Shown here piece after piece: positions 61,961 through 64,000 of a DNA stretch of 64,000 nt. Position 1 is the stretch's first letter. Every line of letters begins with the position of its first letter. The translations under genes were made by a program, and so were the position numbers. Source of the stretch: Luidia sarsii (lineage: Eukaryota; Echinodermata; Asteroidea; Paxillosida; Luidiidae). The DNA is taken from positions 19,424,249 to 19,488,248 of the forward strand of contig OX465110.1 in the NCBI GenBank assembly GCA_949987565.1, written 5' to 3'. The notes beneath the pieces are model-generated. The model did no database searches and was not told where the DNA came from. It saw nothing but the letters and a program-made list of their open reading frames with translations.

Positions 61961-62044
61961 CTGTCAAAAAAAAAAAAAAAATGAAAATAAGGTAATTTAT
62001 TAAGGAAGGTAATTTATTGGAACTGTGGGATTGGATTGAAGTTA

Positions 62045-62165
62045 AGGAATAGGCAGATTTGTAAATCTTCAATTTTGCAAATCAGCAACAAAACTGGATC
62101 AGGAACTGAGGCCAAGACATCCGGCTTAATGTAACAGCGCTCTTACCACCTGAGCTACATCCCTC
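62045..62165 (-). repeat. SINE family 1 remnant
   Basis: ACTGAGGCCAAGACATCCGG and GCGCTCTTACCACCTGAGCT correspond to the damaged B-box and A-box regions. Confidence 0.55.
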
Positions 62166-62398
62166 GATTCAATATAATTATTTAGTTTCAATATGAAATA
62201 AAGTAATAAAAATGGCATGGATTGATAATCAGATAATGACATGGTGTCACATTCGTGGATCGTGAAATGTTCAGACCTTGTAGGGTCATGTGAATCAGTA
62301 AAGTGCGTCTTTGGTGAGAGCATGCGGTCACGGAGAACGACCCTGACAGCCACTGGGATCAGTCTGGGAAAGGTCAACATCAGACGAGGTCATTCAAT

Positions 62399-62560
62399 GA
62401 GGTTTTGCCCTAGTTCAACGTGATAAACACTGAGTACTCGGTGCTTTACCGGGCAAAGCACTGAGTAGTACTCAGTGTTTATCACGTCGAGCTAGGGCAA
62501 AACCTAATTGAATTACATTCTCCTCGACGCAAACATCATGTTATATCTATGATCTATTGT
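62399..62560. repeat. palindromic SINE family 2 ends
   Basis: AGGTTTTGCCCTAGTTCAAC / GTCGAGCTAGGGCAAAACCT and ACACTGAGTACTCGGTGC / CACTGAGTAGTACTCAGTGT make a hairpin of about 50 bp per arm. The right side continues into TTCTCCTCGACGCAAACATC. Confidence 0.88.
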
Positions 62561-62654
62561 TCAGGCCGATTCAGTCTCCACTGTTGTTTGTTATCACGCA
62601 GGCCCCTTTGTTGATGTATTGGGGAAAGTGAGTGCAGGGTACACGAAGACCAAG

Positions 62655-62725
62655 GTTCTTTTCAGAACCAAACCTCTTCCTTTAAGAGACCTGATACATG
62701 GTGTCACCGCAAACCTTCCTATAAG
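62655..62725 (+). repeat. fragment related to the 40.2-40.5 kb inverted repeat
   Basis: GGTTCTTTTCAGAACCAAAC and GATACATGGTGTCACCGCAA match the outer parts of the right arm there. Confidence 0.7.
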
Positions 62726-62929
62726 GACAAACAAGATCATTCATCTTCTCTTCATGGATAATCTAAAAATGTTTGCCAAGAATGAGAAGGAACTTGTGTC
62801 TCATGGTAGAAACCGTGAGGATATTCAGTGATGATGTCGGTAGGAAAACCAATAAACTAATGAACGAAAGAATGAATGAGGTACTGGCTATCTAAAGGCA
62901 TGATTAAAGAGATAAGTCATTAGTTTGTA

Positions 62930-63295
62930 TCAGTGGGAAGTTGATTCCATGCAGGTTTTGCAAATGTTTTGTGAATCTTTTCTGGCGGATAATCCACAAG
63001 CAACCTCCTGTTTTACCTCAATGAAAGGTTAGAGTTGCCTTAAATCCTTGTTATATCAACGATATACTAGGGAATCTTTAATTCAACACAAGATTGAACT
63101 AGTAGCCAGTGTGACTGATAAGCAAAGGAGTAATATGAGGGCTCCACTGTGATGCATCAGCTACAAGACTTGCAGCTGCATTCTGAACCCTTTGAAGTCT
63201 TATCAAATGTGAATTTAGAAGACCATAGTGCAAACTGTCACATTAATCAAGATGGCTACTGATTAATGCATGGACTAGGGATACAGTACATACAG
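62930..63295 (-). pseudogene. decayed CR1/L2-type LINE RT C-terminus
   Basis: The minus strand reads LHYGLLNSHLIRLQRVQNAA, ASLVADASQWSPHITPLL, then stops and shifts, and later FAKPAWNQLPTDTN. The L-RVQNAAARLV---SHITPLL and FA-PLWNQLP blocks are characteristic of CR1/L2-clade reverse transcriptase C-termini. Several stops; clearly dead. Confidence 0.85.
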
Positions 63296-63660
63296 TGTCA
63301 TCAGACAAATACAAAGATGTTACAAACTGCTTACTGACTAAAATAACCACAAATTAATCTCTGCCTGACATTTCAATCCTTGGACCTTGGGAAATAGCCA
63401 TTTCTTGCTTGATTATCAAATCTGTTGTGAAAAATTATATTTCTCCAAATGATAGCCTGGTAGATTGATGTTAAAGGTCAACTGCAATGCATTGTGGAAT
63501 TCGTTTTTGTTATTTCAAATAATACTATGGTGTCAGTATAATGCACTATCCCTAGATCATCCACAGTAAAGGTCACACAATAGCGCAATTGTTGCCGCTA
63601 ATCTCGCAATTCCTATGGCAACGTGGATCAAAATGGGTCTGTCATAAGTTGTATTGATTT
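63296..63660. other. repeat-poor intergenic or 5' FAAH intron
   Basis: 63300-63385 is a weathered piece of the TTACAAACTGCTTACTGACT / CTGACATTTCAATCC repeat in reverse. The rest is unassigned. Confidence 0.5.
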
Positions 63661-63791
63661 GTTCTAGGCTGAAAAGAGTCTTGGGTTTAAAATATGAACA
63701 ATAGTGGTGCCTGGATTCGGAGGGCCCCACCACAAAGTAACATCAACGGCACTCCGATTTCGGAGGTCCCGGCGCAAAGTGGTTAAGACCT

Positions 63792-64000
63792 TGGCCCAAT
63801 TTCATAGAGCCGCTTAAGCATAAAAATCTGCTAAGCATGGAATCTGTCCCTGGAGTAAACTATATTTCAAACCATGGTGCGATGTTCCGTCAACTGTTCT
63901 AGTCTTAAGCCGTGTCCGCACTGGACTTATTTCTTACCGAGCCCGTGGGTAACATTCCAATGGGTAAATCTTCCCGGCGTCCACACTTGGACTTTTCAAC
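63792..64000. mobile_element. GGCCCAATTTCATAGAG MITE, window-edge copy
   Basis: The left end GGCCCAATTTCATAGAGCCG and interior AAAATCTGCTAAGCATGG match 31866. The right end is not visible; from about 63905 another dispersed repeat (GTGTCCGCACTGGACTTATT) takes over. Confidence 0.7.

Noticed and set aside
62277..62363. Possible upstream FAAH exon (LIPVAVRVVLRDRMLSPK) with a strong acceptor TTTCCCAG
   Set aside because: Its exit phase does not join exon 61923-61960 and the donor GTCTGA is weak. It could be real only if another exon intervenes.

Overview
The window is invertebrate nuclear DNA: AT-rich, densely dispersed with short transposon relics, and carrying two multi-exon protein genes with canonical GT-AG introns and phases that join exactly. 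The families present (a secreted LBP/BPI-type lipid-binding protein and a plant-type fatty acid amide hydrolase), tRNA-derived SINEs, Jockey/CR1-like LINE pieces and many fold-back MITEs suggest a marine deuterostome, most likely an echinoderm (perhaps a sea star). The species is inference only. A 200-N placeholder at 60825-61024 marks an assembly gap.

Layout: 1-3350 is non-coding, with a CT-rich stretch and a 40-bp minisatellite. 3900-14480 is an array built on a 2.66-kb non-coding unit: three nearly identical complete copies flanked by partial, older ones. 14481-21500 holds SINE and MITE relics, an orphan copy of a BPI last exon (about 16665), a 31-bp minisatellite of about 39 copies, a CAG/TAG trinucleotide tract and a TAC tract. 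21512-37665 (+) is a complete 16-exon LBP/BPI gene encoding 483 residues. Its introns carry an antisense 5'-truncated LINE, two abutting Mutator-type MITEs with 9-bp target duplications, SINEs and several minisatellites. 37666-42403 is the tail-to-tail intergenic space, with a strikingly homogeneous 16 x 50-bp tandem array. 42404-61960 (-) is a fatty acid amide hydrolase gene; 13 exons (538 residues) could be joined in frame, and the N-terminal roughly 70 residues were not found. Its introns hold a 750-bp G/A-rich minisatellite, an 18-codon repeat, SINEs, MITEs and LINE fragments. 62000-64000 is repeats, including an eroded CR1/L2-type RT tail.

The two genes are convergent and probably independent: one is a predicted secreted LPS/lipid-binding innate-immunity protein, the other a serine hydrolase of fatty acid amides. 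The most unusual signal is genome-style rather than genic. The palindrome TACATGTA recurs nearly thirty times, and comparison of repeat copies shows it appearing as a clean 6-bp gain (ACATGT) inside otherwise alignable sequence.
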